This document shows positions 36,138-45,386 of a stretch of DNA of 64,000 nt, piece by piece (position 1 is the first letter of the stretch; the number at the start of each line of letters is the position of its first letter). Location: the NCBI GenBank assembly GCA_022778715.1, contig JALFRW010000021.1:23977-87976 (forward strand), written 5' to 3'. Made by a program: the position numbers and the translations under genes. Below the pieces are notes generated by a model. The model searched no databases. It was not told the origin of the DNA and was given only the letters and a program-made list of their open reading frames with translations. This DNA is from Ezakiella sp. GTDB taxonomy: Bacteria > Bacillota > Clostridia > Tissierellales > Peptoniphilaceae.

Positions 36138-38666
36138 ATGGTAAAGAAAAGTAAATTACTAGCACTGGCTTTGGCCACCGTCATGAGCATGCAACTTCTT
36201 GCTCCTTATCATTCTAAGGCAGACGCCGTTTCAGTTATAAACGATGAACCTTCTGCGGAACAAACGCTTCCGACAGAGCAAAAGCAAATCGAAACTGTTT
36301 ACGACGACATCTTGGAAGAAGAAGTTCCTCTGACAGATGTCCATGAAAATGCACCAGCTGAGGAAGAAACTCTCGAGTTAAGCGAAATTGAAGAGGAATT
36401 TAACCCGAATGCTTATGAAGAGGATGGACTTATGGTCGCTCCATTAAAAGTTGACACCGCCGTCTCAGGTCCAAGAGTTGGTGTTAGAGCAGCACTGCCA
36501 AAGAAGTTTGACTTAAGAGCAACCGGAATGGTGAGCCCTGTTAAAGACCAAGGACCAAATGGTTCTTGTTGGGCATTCGCAACTTACGGTTCAATGGAAT
36601 CAATTCTTCTTAGAAGCAAAAAAGGGTTATTTGACTTTAGTGAAAAGAATTTAAGAAATTTACACGGATTCGACTGGGATGTTAATAAAGGCGGTAACAG
36701 AGATATGGCTGCTGCTTATTTAGCTAGCGGTAAAGGTCCTATCTTAGAAGAAGACGACCCGTATGATCCCGTGATTTCAGTGTCACCATCTAATATCAGA
36801 AGAACTATGGATATGGATAAAATCATCTATCTTCCAGATGTTGACACAATTGATGACATTGCAAATTTAAAAATTGCAGTTAGTGAATACGGCGGGGTTT
36901 ATTCCACAGTAAATAATTCTAATTATTATGAAAACACAAAGACAAACTCCATGTACAACCCGGGATCAGGTTCTGCAAACCATGCAGTTACGATCGTGGG
37001 TTGGGACGACACATTCCCAAGAACGGCTTTTACAAAGCCGGCTCCCGGAGACGGTGCTTGGATTTGTAAAAACTCATGGGGCAACAAATATATGGACAAC
37101 GGTTATTACTATGTTTCATATTTTGACAAGTTTATCGGTAAATCTCCAACAGTTTTCATTCCAAAGAAAACGGACTTGAGAGGAATCATTCACCAATACG
37201 ACCCACTAGGAGCAACCAGAAGCGTTGGATTTAAGGGCGAGGGCTTTATGGCAAACATCTTCGTTTCAAAATACGAAGAGCTATTGCACGAAGTCGGTTT
37301 ATACAATATTGCAAACCAAACAAGCTACGAAGTTTATTTGGTTCGTGACGTAAAATCTACTTCAGACCTTACAAACAACAGAATTAAAATCGCTGAAGGG
37401 CAATTCCTGTATCCAGGTTACTACACAGTTCCTGTAGAACCTTCTCAATTGAAATCAGGCGAACAATTTGCAATCGTGGTTTATATGAATTCCACCAGAT
37501 CAAACAACAACACGCCACTTCCAATTGAAACCAGAATTCCGGGTTACACTTCAAATGCAAAAGCTATGGAAGGGCAATCTTATTTCTCAAGTAAGGGCAC
37601 CGGTTGGACAGATTTGATTACAACTTTGCCTGATGCAAACTTCTGTGTGAAGGCAATCACCACAACAGGAGACGAAGTGCCGGATAAAGATCTAGACGAA
37701 GACGACCACAACACCGATATCACAATTGACGGCGAAGTAAAAGTTAGAAGCATTACTTTTGACTCAGGCAGCCAAGGCTTTATTTCCGTCGACAAGAAGG
37801 GGATTTTGAGATATACGGTAGCTCCTGAAAATGCAACTCCTGAATTGGAATTCGGTTCAATGGATGAAAAGACCGCAGTATTTAGAGAAGGCGGAATTTT
37901 ATATCCGGTTGCTCCCGGAAACACAAATGTTTTTATTAAGACAAAAGACGGAAGTATTATTGCGAGATTTAATGTTCAAGTTGTAAACACCGGAATCAGA
38001 GTTCCCGGAAGACAACCAATTGAAATAATCGGCGATAATGACTACGTTCCGGAACCGGAGCCAGAACCGGAACCGGAAATTCCAGATGATATTAAACCGG
38101 AACCGATTGAACCTGAATACGACCCGACACTTGCACGAGATATATATATGAAGATAGTCAGCGACACAATGGTGGAGGGTACAACTTACGAATTAGAGCC
38201 AAAGATTGGCACATTCCCTGAAACAGCTAAAAGAGATTTTATTTATTTCTCCGACAATTTGAGCGTTGCAGAAGTTGATCCTCAAGGAAGAATTACTGCA
38301 AACTCAATTGGTACTGCAAATATCAGCGTTATGACAGATAACAATTTGAAGACCGTCTTTAGAATTCGAGTTGTTCCGGATAAGAGTAAACAAGTTATAG
38401 AAATCACCAATTTCTACAATTCAGATAGAAAAGTCGGAATATTCACATTGTATGCTCAAGCGACAGTTGACGGCAGACCATATAACGGTCCGGGAAAAAT
38501 CACTGTTACAAGCGGCGAAAGGGTAAAAGAAGTGACTGTTTATTTCGATGCAGGTCTTGCTAAAGTTAAATTCAACGGATTTAACTTCGGAGTATGGCGT
38601 AAAGATTTTAATGCAACACTAGTTGTAAGAGACAAGATTTCAAAACTTGCATTCTCTTTCAAATAG
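36138..38666 (+). CDS. Secreted papain-family (C1) protease with BIG2-like domains
   Basis: 842 residues. Signal peptide 1-29; an acidic pro-like stretch to about 115; C1 peptidase about 120-335 with KDQGPNGSCWAFATYG (Cys144), ANHAVTIVGWDD (His282) and CKNSWGNKY (Asn312); lectin-like domain about 345-508; BIG2-like domain about 535-617; a Pro-Glu linker (about 638-660); a second BIG2-like domain about 668-746; and a C-terminal domain (752-842) shared with the next gene. Its protease and lectin-like parts are paralogous to those of the 1827-residue protein at 26738. AGGGGGAGG precedes the ATG. First of three exported proteins. Confidence 0.9.
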   Translation: MVKKSKLLALALATVMSMQLLAPYHSKADAVSVINDEPSAEQTLPTEQKQIETVYDDILEEEVPLTDVHENAPAEEETLELSEIEEEFNPNAYEEDGLMVAPLKVDTAVSGPRVGVRAALPKKFDLRATGMVSPVKDQGPNGSCWAFATYGSMESILLRSKKGLFDFSEKNLRNLHGFDWDVNKGGNRDMAAAYLASGKGPILEEDDPYDPVISVSPSNIRRTMDMDKIIYLPDVDTIDDIANLKIAVSEYGGVYSTVNNSNYYENTKTNSMYNPGSGSANHAVTIVGWDDTFPRTAFTKPAPGDGAWICKNSWGNKYMDNGYYYVSYFDKFIGKSPTVFIPKKTDLRGIIHQYDPLGATRSVGFKGEGFMANIFVSKYEELLHEVGLYNIANQTSYEVYLVRDVKSTSDLTNNRIKIAEGQFLYPGYYTVPVEPSQLKSGEQFAIVVYMNSTRSNNNTPLPIETRIPGYTSNAKAMEGQSYFSSKGTGWTDLITTLPDANFCVKAITTTGDEVPDKDLDEDDHNTDITIDGEVKVRSITFDSGSQGFISVDKKGILRYTVAPENATPELEFGSMDEKTAVFREGGILYPVAPGNTNVFIKTKDGSIIARFNVQVVNTGIRVPGRQPIEIIGDNDYVPEPEPEPEPEIPDDIKPEPIEPEYDPTLARDIYMKIVSDTMVEGTTYELEPKIGTFPETAKRDFIYFSDNLSVAEVDPQGRITANSIGTANISVMTDNNLKTVFRIRVVPDKSKQVIEITNFYNSDRKVGIFTLYAQATVDGRPYNGPGKITVTSGERVKEVTVYFDAGLAKVKFNGFNFGVWRKDFNATLVVRDKISKLAFSFK

Positions 38667-38749
38667 CTATTAGATTATAACGACTACGGGCATAGTGTTT
38701 TAAGATAACCGTAGCGATTATAATAAATTTAAAAAGGAGGATTACTAAT

Positions 38750-40435
38750 ATGAAAAGTAAGAAAAAGGTAATATCATTCGTACTAACTGTTTTGATGGTA
38801 TTATCCGCAGTGGTTCCTTTTGCCGGAGTTGTCAAAGCTGACGAAAACAAGGACGCATTTCTTCTTGAAATTTCAGGCCTAAGACAAGACATTAACAATG
38901 CTGTTTCCAGCGTTGCCGATATCGAACCTGCGGACGAAGAAGAAAAGGATATGCTTGACAAATATCATGAAGCTGCAAAAGATTTGAATCGTGAACTACA
39001 AATTAGCGAAGAAAGAGTTAACTCTGCTGTAGGCGGCGTGATGGACGGAGGTTCAATCTATGATTTAACAACAATCCCTGTTCGTATTCAACTCTTAATC
39101 AGAATTGGTCGTGCTATCAGATTTGCTACAACAGAACTTTCAAACAAAGTTGTGGCTGCACACACCAAAATTACAGAATACATCCTCACAGGTATTCTCT
39201 ATTGTGTAAACCCATTTGCCAGCGAAGGACAAATCATGGAATATATTGACAGATTTGAACCCCTTCAAGAAGAACTCTTGAACTATCCTGATTTGAGCCC
39301 TAACGACATTGCAACAATTTACAAAAAAGGCGCTCTAAGCAGAGAATTAAGAGAAGGCAGACGCGTTCTCAACACAATTCCATCTATGATGCGCAAATTC
39401 AGAGGGCAAAAACTTCAACAAATTATCCAACAAGGAACAGCACTATGGTGGAGACTCGACGTAACATGTGGAGAAATTGATGCACTCGTTGAAAAATTGC
39501 ACGAAGCAATGGAAGAAATCACCGGTCCGTCAATCAGAGTTGAAAGAATTGAATTCATGGAAGGTGAAGGCGGATATATCGCTGTTGACAAGAGAACAAA
39601 ACTTCGTCCAATGATTTTCCCGAACGAAGTAAAAAATAAAGACGTTATCATTTACAGTTCCAATCCGTATGTCGCTAGAGTTAGCGGTACTGAAATAATT
39701 CCAGTTAAAACCGGCTTTGTAACTCTAACAGCAGTTGCAAAAGATAACGGCGTTAAAAAAACTTTTGACTTATATATCGTTGAACCGGGTGGATTTGTAA
39801 GCAATGTTCCTCCAATGCAACCAACATCAGACAACACCAACTTTGATGGAGGAAACAATCCGGGAAGCAATAACCCACCAATACAAGATGACCGACATGA
39901 AGTAACCACAGTTGTTTTTGCAAATGAAAAATTCACATTAACTGAAGGTGAAACACTTGATATGTCAGCTATGACTCTAGTATATCCACTAGAAGCTATT
40001 GATAAGACTTTAACATTTGGAACTGACAACGAAGACGTTGTAACAATTGATACAGTAACTGGAATGCTTCTTGCAAACAAACCGGGAATTGCAACAGTTT
40101 ATGCAACTTCAAACAACCACATCACTGCAAAAACATTTGTGGAAGTAAAAGCTAAACCGGTGCAAAAAGAAATCCAAATTGTAAGCATTAAAGAATCCAA
40201 AAGAACAGCCGGAATCTTTAAAATCGACGTAGAAATCGTTAAAGGTGACAGACCGTTCAACGGATACGCAACAGTGACAGTTGAATCTAACGGTAGAGTT
40301 AGAGAAAAGACGGTTTATGTAACCGGCGGAAAAGCTTCAGTTACATTCTTAGGCTATATCAGAAAATACAAAGACTTTGTAGCAACTGTTAAAGCAGGCA
40401 AAGTAACCGCTGAATACAAATTCAGTTTTGAATAA
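38750..40435 (+). CDS. CAMP-factor family (pore-forming) protein fused to BIG2-like domains
   Basis: 561 residues. Signal peptide 1-30. Residues 36-255 are all-helical and match the CAMP-factor (Cfa) family pattern: YDLTTIPVRI, RFATTELSNKVVAAHTKI, NPFAS and YPDLSPNDIATIYKKGAL. CAMP factors are secreted cohemolysins that oligomerise into membrane pores. BIG2-like domains follow at about 262-344 and 384-466, then the C-terminal domain (474-561) shared with the protease before it. Typical CAMP factors end after the helical part, so the extension is unusual. GGAGG precedes the ATG; gaps of 83 and 30 bases to its neighbours suggest an operon. Confidence 0.8.
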   Translation: MKSKKKVISFVLTVLMVLSAVVPFAGVVKADENKDAFLLEISGLRQDINNAVSSVADIEPADEEEKDMLDKYHEAAKDLNRELQISEERVNSAVGGVMDGGSIYDLTTIPVRIQLLIRIGRAIRFATTELSNKVVAAHTKITEYILTGILYCVNPFASEGQIMEYIDRFEPLQEELLNYPDLSPNDIATIYKKGALSRELREGRRVLNTIPSMMRKFRGQKLQQIIQQGTALWWRLDVTCGEIDALVEKLHEAMEEITGPSIRVERIEFMEGEGGYIAVDKRTKLRPMIFPNEVKNKDVIIYSSNPYVARVSGTEIIPVKTGFVTLTAVAKDNGVKKTFDLYIVEPGGFVSNVPPMQPTSDNTNFDGGNNPGSNNPPIQDDRHEVTTVVFANEKFTLTEGETLDMSAMTLVYPLEAIDKTLTFGTDNEDVVTIDTVTGMLLANKPGIATVYATSNNHITAKTFVEVKAKPVQKEIQIVSIKESKRTAGIFKIDVEIVKGDRPFNGYATVTVESNGRVREKTVYVTGGKASVTFLGYIRKYKDFVATVKAGKVTAEYKFSFE

Positions 40436-40465
40436 TAAATCATAAATCTTGAAAGGAGAAACAAT

Positions 40466-41464
40466 ATGAAAAAATTATTATCACTCATACTCGCAGTAAC
40501 AATGTTCTTCTCAGCATTTATCCCAACAGTAGCACAAGCTGCTCTAATCAACGATGATGCTCCAGAAGAAACAGAAGAACTTCAAATAGATGACCTTGAA
40601 GTATACAAGAGAGAAGTAAAAGCTATCAGAGATGATGCTGCTGAAATCGTTCCACACAACGAAGAAAACGTTAAAATGTTGAATAACTTCAACGAAAAGA
40701 CAGACGAACTTGAAGTTAGCATTGAAAATTCATTTCAACCACAACAAGCAGCAATGGGATTTGCTCAAATTTATGACCTATCTACAATTCCACAAAGACT
40801 TATGCTCGTTGGCAGACTATGTGTTGCTATGAGATTTGCTACAACAGCTTTAAGATACAAAGTTGACCAAGCACACGTTGAAATTGCTGAATACGTTTTC
40901 CAAGGTCTCGTTATCGCAGTCAGCCCGTTCCACACAATTGAAGATATGAAAAACCACATGTTGGAATTTGAAGCTCTAAAAGCAAAATTGTTAACATACC
41001 CTGATTTAACACAAAACGACACAGCAAACCTCTATGTAAGAAGCGACCTCGACGCTAAATTACACAAAGCAAGATTCTTATACACAGGCGATTTAAAAGA
41101 AGCTCCGGACTATGTATTAGACGAACTAAACAAAGTTATCCGTGAAGTTACAAGAATCAGACTTCAACCACAAGCAACAGTTGCTGAAATTTACCAAGCA
41201 GGCGATGTTCTTGACGCAGCAGTAGGCAAAGCATATAATCAATGCCAATATGACCACAGAGCAACAAAGACAGAAAAAGACGACTTAAGAGAACACAGAA
41301 GACTCGCACTCAAAGCTAGAAGAGATGGGGACAAGAGAAAAGAAGTCGGTGACGTTATCGACGCATCACAAAAACTTTTATTCGCAATAAGACCATCTAG
41401 CAGAAAAGTTCAAGAAATGATTGACACAATCAGAATGCTTCTTGACTTAGGACCAAGAGATTAA
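40466..41464 (+). CDS. CAMP-factor family (pore-forming) protein, short form
   Basis: 332 residues. Signal peptide 1-26. Residues 45-275 parallel the helical part of the preceding protein: IYDLSTIPQRL, RFATTALRYKVDQAHVEI, PFHTIEDM, YPDLTQNDTANLYVR, then ELNKVIREVTRIRLQPQATV, which matches the late CAMP-factor block better than its paralogue does. A charged helical tail (about 275-332) completes it; there are no BIG2 domains. AAAGGAG precedes the ATG. Likely made together with its paralogue and the protease, and perhaps acting with them on host cells; that is inference. Confidence 0.82.
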   Translation: MKKLLSLILAVTMFFSAFIPTVAQAALINDDAPEETEELQIDDLEVYKREVKAIRDDAAEIVPHNEENVKMLNNFNEKTDELEVSIENSFQPQQAAMGFAQIYDLSTIPQRLMLVGRLCVAMRFATTALRYKVDQAHVEIAEYVFQGLVIAVSPFHTIEDMKNHMLEFEALKAKLLTYPDLTQNDTANLYVRSDLDAKLHKARFLYTGDLKEAPDYVLDELNKVIREVTRIRLQPQATVAEIYQAGDVLDAAVGKAYNQCQYDHRATKTEKDDLREHRRLALKARRDGDKRKEVGDVIDASQKLLFAIRPSSRKVQEMIDTIRMLLDLGPRD

Positions 41465-41476
41465 TACTCCCAAAAG

Positions 41477-41502
41477 AAGACCGGCCACCCGGTCTTTTTT
41501 TT
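41477..41502 (+). terminator. Terminator of the protease/CAMP cluster
   Basis: AAGACCGG-CCAC-CCGGTCTT followed by eight T, 12 bases after the stop. Confidence 0.95.
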
Positions 41503-41716
41503 GTACAAATCTAAACCAAAAGGACTTTAGGTCAATTTTACAAAAGAATTCTACATTATTATGGATATAAAAATATATTTATATTTTTCTTACCAAATTT
41601 CCAATATTTAAAATGTATTTTTAAAAATAAGCCTTTAATATAGTCAAAGTTAAACATTTCTTTGATACGATATTTTTTATTAAATCTAAACTATTAACCA
41701 TGTAATGCAAATGTAA

Positions 41717-41745
41717 TTGGAAATTCAGAAATAAAATGGTATAAT
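41717..41745 (+). promoter_or_regulatory. Promoter of the NAGPA-domain gene
   Basis: TTGGAA (41717-41722), 17 bases, TATAAT (41740-41745), preceded by TGG (extended -10). Confidence 0.82.
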
Positions 41746-41768
41746 TATTTTTAGGAGTGATTAATAAT

Positions 41769-44417
41769 ATGAAGATTAACAAGAAAATTTTATCAATTGC
41801 CCTCGGGCTTTTGATGAGTGGCACACAAGTTATGGCTGCTCCACAATTTAAATATATCGAAAAAGAAAAATCAGAAATGGTAGCTGAAGGTCTTGAGCAC
41901 AAATTTATCACGGACTTTACTTCAGACGGTTTTCGCGGAATAAATATTTTAAAATTCAATTTGGCCGATCCTAATTTGAAACTCGTTCCAATTTTTGGTG
42001 CAAATGGAACTCAATCCGGTTCCGCAGTTTCAAAGATGGTAGCAAATAAAGGTGCTGTGGCGGGAGTTAATGGAGACTTTTTTAACTATAATCCATTCTT
42101 TTCGCTCGGACTTGCAATCGAAAATGGAGAACTTATCAGTTCCAATTCAGATTCGTCAAATCCGACACCCTCAATTATCATCGGAAAAGATAACTCGCTA
42201 TCTCTAGGTCGGGTTGAAATCTCGATGAATTTAAGAGTTAACGACAAGGTGATTCCGGTTGGAATTGTAAATAAACCTAATAATTATGGCTCGACAGGAA
42301 TTTACACAAGACGTTACGGCACTAAAACTCGCGGTGGCAAGGTAAACAGCCAAACTGAAGTGGCCGTTAAAGACGGAGTAGTCGTTGACCGTCAGGACCA
42401 AGGCGGACCTATGAATATTCCTGAAAACGGTTTTGTTGCAAATATAAAAGACGGCATGCCCCTTCCAAATGTTGGGGATAAAGTGAGTTTTGAAGTAACG
42501 GGAATAAATCTTGCCAATGTGGACTTTGCACTTGGAGCCGGTGCACAGATTTTGAAGGATGGAAATGTCGTAAAAACCGGCATTTCAATCGAAGGCAGTC
42601 ACCCAAGAACGGCGATCGGCTTTAATAAAAATACTCTCGACTGCGTAATTTTGACAGTTGACGGTCGATCAATTTATCATGGCATGAGTATGACAGAAGT
42701 AAGCGAATATCTCTTGAGCCTCGGTATGACCGATGGTTTTAACTTCGACGGCGGCGGTTCCACTACAATGGCAATAAGAAATGTGGACAGTGGCGGAGTT
42801 GACGTTGTAAACTACATCGAGAGCGAAAGAGCTGTTGCAAATGGTGTCGGAATAATGAGCTCGTCACAAGTTGGCGCACCTGCAAAAATCGTAGTGGACA
42901 CTGTGAACGAAAAAATGTTTAAGGGTACAAGCCAAACGCTCACTCTAAAGATTTATGACGAAAAAGGTAATCCTTTGAAAACGGACAGAAATCTCTTAAG
43001 CATGACTTCCAATTTGTCATCCGATATTTATGGCACAAAAGTGAAACCTCTCGATTCCGGCGACATGACTCTTACGATAAATTATGCAAACCTTGTGGCA
43101 ACGCAAAATATAAAAGTGCTTGAAAGTCCAACTGCACTGATTTTACCAAAAGAAACTATCTCCCTATCAAAAGGCGAAAAATATAAAATTCCGTCCGTTA
43201 TCGGTATCGACGGTGTTGGAAACAGAGCAAATATTGCCCCAAACGAACTTAACATAACAGTTACCGGCAATATTGGTAAGGTTGACGGCGGAGCATTTAT
43301 TAGAAATGACAAAGCGGAAAATGGTGCAATCGTGCTAAAATTCGGCGATGCAATGAATAGAATTGTGGTTTCAAAATCCGCAAGTAAAACTGCTCTAAAT
43401 CCACTATCAAAGACTGACGGTCTCTCTGCAAATGCAAGTCCAAATGGTGCCAGAGCTTCACTTCAACAAATAAAAGACAAACAGGGCAATGCTCTTCGCT
43501 TGTGGTACAATTTTGAAAGTGTGAAAGACGCAAAGACTGCATCGGTCAACTTCAAGAATATGGTTTTGCCTGAAGATTCCGCAGAGCTTTCAATTTTCCT
43601 CGGACACGTGGAAGACGAAAAAATTACTGCTACTCTTTCTCTTAATGGCGAAGATTTTTCAGTGGACTTCACAAAGTATCAAAAAGTGGGCGACTACAAC
43701 GAATGGAGAGCAAAACTTCCCGGTGAAAATGGCATCGTGTTAAAGTCAATTGCGATAAATGAAGAAGAAGGCAAAGGTGCAAAAGGCTATATCGATATGA
43801 AATATTTGGCAAGCGTGATCTCCCCGGACACTTCAAAAATGTTTGCGCATCTTAGAACCAATTTTAACGATCACTTAAGAAACGACAATCTAAATTCAAA
43901 AGACATCGTGATCGCTGTAAGCGGTAAAAATACGCCGAACGAATTGATTAAAAAGAACACGGCAGACCACAAAGTGGTATCGGTGTTGGGGAAAAATTAC
44001 GCTGCAGAAAATGTTACCGATCAAATGATAAATACAAACGAGCACACTCTGATCGCCAACTTTAAAAACACAAAGGGCGGACTTAGAGCAACAAATATAA
44101 ACCAATGGAACGAACTTTTAAATACAGTCGAGAACAGCACGGCAACCAATGTTATCATCACAATTGACGGAGGAAGCAAAGACGAGCTAGGACTCATAAA
44201 CCCAATTGAAAGAAATCTTTTAAAGGAAACTCTTGAAAAAATGGTTCAGACGGGGAAGAGAATATTCCTTATCACTAATCTAAAGCACCCAACTTCTTCC
44301 CGATTTGAGGAAGGCGTTAGATATCTAAACCTAAACCCAAATGACAAAGATTTGATTTTACTAAATGTAAATAGAATCGCCGACAACATCGTTTACGGAA
44401 TTAAGACAACCAGATAA
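41769..44417 (+). CDS. Exported phosphodiester glycosidase (NAGPA) domain protein
   Basis: 882 residues from the ATG at 41769 (a GTG 12 bases upstream overlaps the AGGAG ribosome site and is rejected). Signal peptide about 1-24. The NAGPA domain spans about 80-360: AVAGVNGDFFNYNP, HPRTAIGFNKN and DGFNFDGGGSTTM. These enzymes remove GlcNAc from phosphodiesters, and bacterial members act on wall polymers or exopolysaccharide. Then Ig-like beta domains (about 370-560), a carbohydrate-binding-like region (about 570-690), and an unnamed last 200 residues with alternating strand and helix (DIVIAVSGKNTPNELI ... NVIITIDGGSKDELG) that may be another enzyme fold. The lipoprotein gene overlaps its stop. 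Confidence 0.85.
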   Translation: MKINKKILSIALGLLMSGTQVMAAPQFKYIEKEKSEMVAEGLEHKFITDFTSDGFRGINILKFNLADPNLKLVPIFGANGTQSGSAVSKMVANKGAVAGVNGDFFNYNPFFSLGLAIENGELISSNSDSSNPTPSIIIGKDNSLSLGRVEISMNLRVNDKVIPVGIVNKPNNYGSTGIYTRRYGTKTRGGKVNSQTEVAVKDGVVVDRQDQGGPMNIPENGFVANIKDGMPLPNVGDKVSFEVTGINLANVDFALGAGAQILKDGNVVKTGISIEGSHPRTAIGFNKNTLDCVILTVDGRSIYHGMSMTEVSEYLLSLGMTDGFNFDGGGSTTMAIRNVDSGGVDVVNYIESERAVANGVGIMSSSQVGAPAKIVVDTVNEKMFKGTSQTLTLKIYDEKGNPLKTDRNLLSMTSNLSSDIYGTKVKPLDSGDMTLTINYANLVATQNIKVLESPTALILPKETISLSKGEKYKIPSVIGIDGVGNRANIAPNELNITVTGNIGKVDGGAFIRNDKAENGAIVLKFGDAMNRIVVSKSASKTALNPLSKTDGLSANASPNGARASLQQIKDKQGNALRLWYNFESVKDAKTASVNFKNMVLPEDSAELSIFLGHVEDEKITATLSLNGEDFSVDFTKYQKVGDYNEWRAKLPGENGIVLKSIAINEEEGKGAKGYIDMKYLASVISPDTSKMFAHLRTNFNDHLRNDNLNSKDIVIAVSGKNTPNELIKKNTADHKVVSVLGKNYAAENVTDQMINTNEHTLIANFKNTKGGLRATNINQWNELLNTVENSTATNVIITIDGGSKDELGLINPIERNLLKETLEKMVQTGKRIFLITNLKHPTSSRFEEGVRYLNLNPNDKDLILLNVNRIADNIVYGIKTTR

Positions 44418-45127
44418 TGCAAAATTTTAGAAAATATTTAGCTTTAATTCTAGTAGTTTTGTTTTGCGCGGTCGGGTGCAAGCAAAACAAAACTACAACG
44501 AATTTAGTTGAGCCCGACTATGTTAATGTGGTCTCAAGCGAAAAGCACGCTGATGCTCCGGATTATGAATGGGTTAGCAATTCGGAGATTTTATTCGAAA
44601 ACGGCAAGCCAACCGAATTTATAAGGCAAACTCATATCTTTGACAGCCCTCTTGCCGAAGTGGAAGTAGACAGAACCTGTCACTACTTTCAAAAGAACCC
44701 TCTATTCATATACGAAAAGACGAACACAAAAGCAAAATGGACCAAAACGAAATCCAAAGAAAATGATGAGTATTCAGTTTTAAGAGATTTATTTTTAGCT
44801 TTATTAGACGAGTTTAAGATAGAAGATAAAGATAATTTTTTCGTATACAGCGTAGAAAAACCTATTGAAGAGGTAAAAAACATTACTCCTGTATTTAACG
44901 ATGTTAAAGCGGAAAAATTAAATTTCTCGTATAAGCTGGAAAAAACTGACGATAAGTACACTCTAAAAGAAGTGCTCGTCGAAGGTAGAAATGAGTCGGA
45001 TGTAGTTTACACAAAAAAATATTTCATCTGGCATATCAACGAAAAAAATCACATTGAGCCCCCAATGGACCTGATAAAAATGCTGATTAAAGACGGTGGC
45101 AAAAAATACGACAATAAGGAGAGTTAA
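44417..45127 (+). CDS. Lipoprotein of unknown function
   Basis: 236 residues. Lipobox FCAVGC predicts lipidation at Cys21. The remainder is charged, without a family I recognise. The ATG overlaps the previous stop as TAATG, so it is translationally coupled to the NAGPA-domain protein and may work with it at the cell surface. It ends 1 base before the HPr start. Cysteine Cys87 is the only other cysteine. Confidence 0.75.
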   Translation: MQNFRKYLALILVVLFCAVGCKQNKTTTNLVEPDYVNVVSSEKHADAPDYEWVSNSEILFENGKPTEFIRQTHIFDSPLAEVEVDRTCHYFQKNPLFIYEKTNTKAKWTKTKSKENDEYSVLRDLFLALLDEFKIEDKDNFFVYSVEKPIEEVKNITPVFNDVKAEKLNFSYKLEKTDDKYTLKEVLVEGRNESDVVYTKKYFIWHINEKNHIEPPMDLIKMLIKDGGKKYDNKES

Positions 45128-45128
45128 A

Positions 45129-45386
45129 ATGATTGAAAAAGAAATTGTAATCCAAGATCCAATCGGAATTCACGCAAGACCGGCAGCGCTTTTGGTGCAA
45201 ACTTTAAAGGAATTCAAAAGCGACTTTAGCCTTATTAAGGGCGACAAAAAAGCTTCTGCAAAGAGCCTCATTCAAATTATGTCCCTCGGAGCAAAACAAG
45301 GCGACACACTAAAAGTAACCGCTGAAGGAGAAGATGCCGAAGAAATGATGAACGCATTTCTGGCATTTGCAGAAAAAAACTTATAA
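45129..45386 (+). CDS. ptsH: HPr family phosphocarrier protein
   Basis: 85 residues from the ATG at 45129 (GGAG upstream); the frame opens 33 bases earlier inside the lipoprotein gene and is not used. [10 protein letters not shown] carries the phosphorylatable His15; [14 protein letters not shown] carries the Ser46 regulatory site, so it looks like a functional PTS HPr. Its ORF ends overlapping the ATP-grasp ATG (TAATG). Being read with envelope genes and not ptsI is unusual; a second, specialised HPr (Crh-like or Npr-like) is possible, although Crh lacks the His. Confidence 0.9.
   Translation: MIEKEIVIQDPIGIHARPAALLVQTLKEFKSDFSLIKGDKKASAKSLIQIMSLGAKQGDTLKVTAEGEDAEEMMNAFLAFAEKNL

Noticed and set aside
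41757..41768. GTG start of the NAGPA-domain gene
   Set aside because: The GTG overlaps the AGGAG ribosome site itself; ATG at 41769 is followed by a proper signal peptide.
45096..45128. Longer N-terminus for HPr
   Set aside because: It lies inside the lipoprotein gene; GGAG and the conserved HPr start point to 45129.
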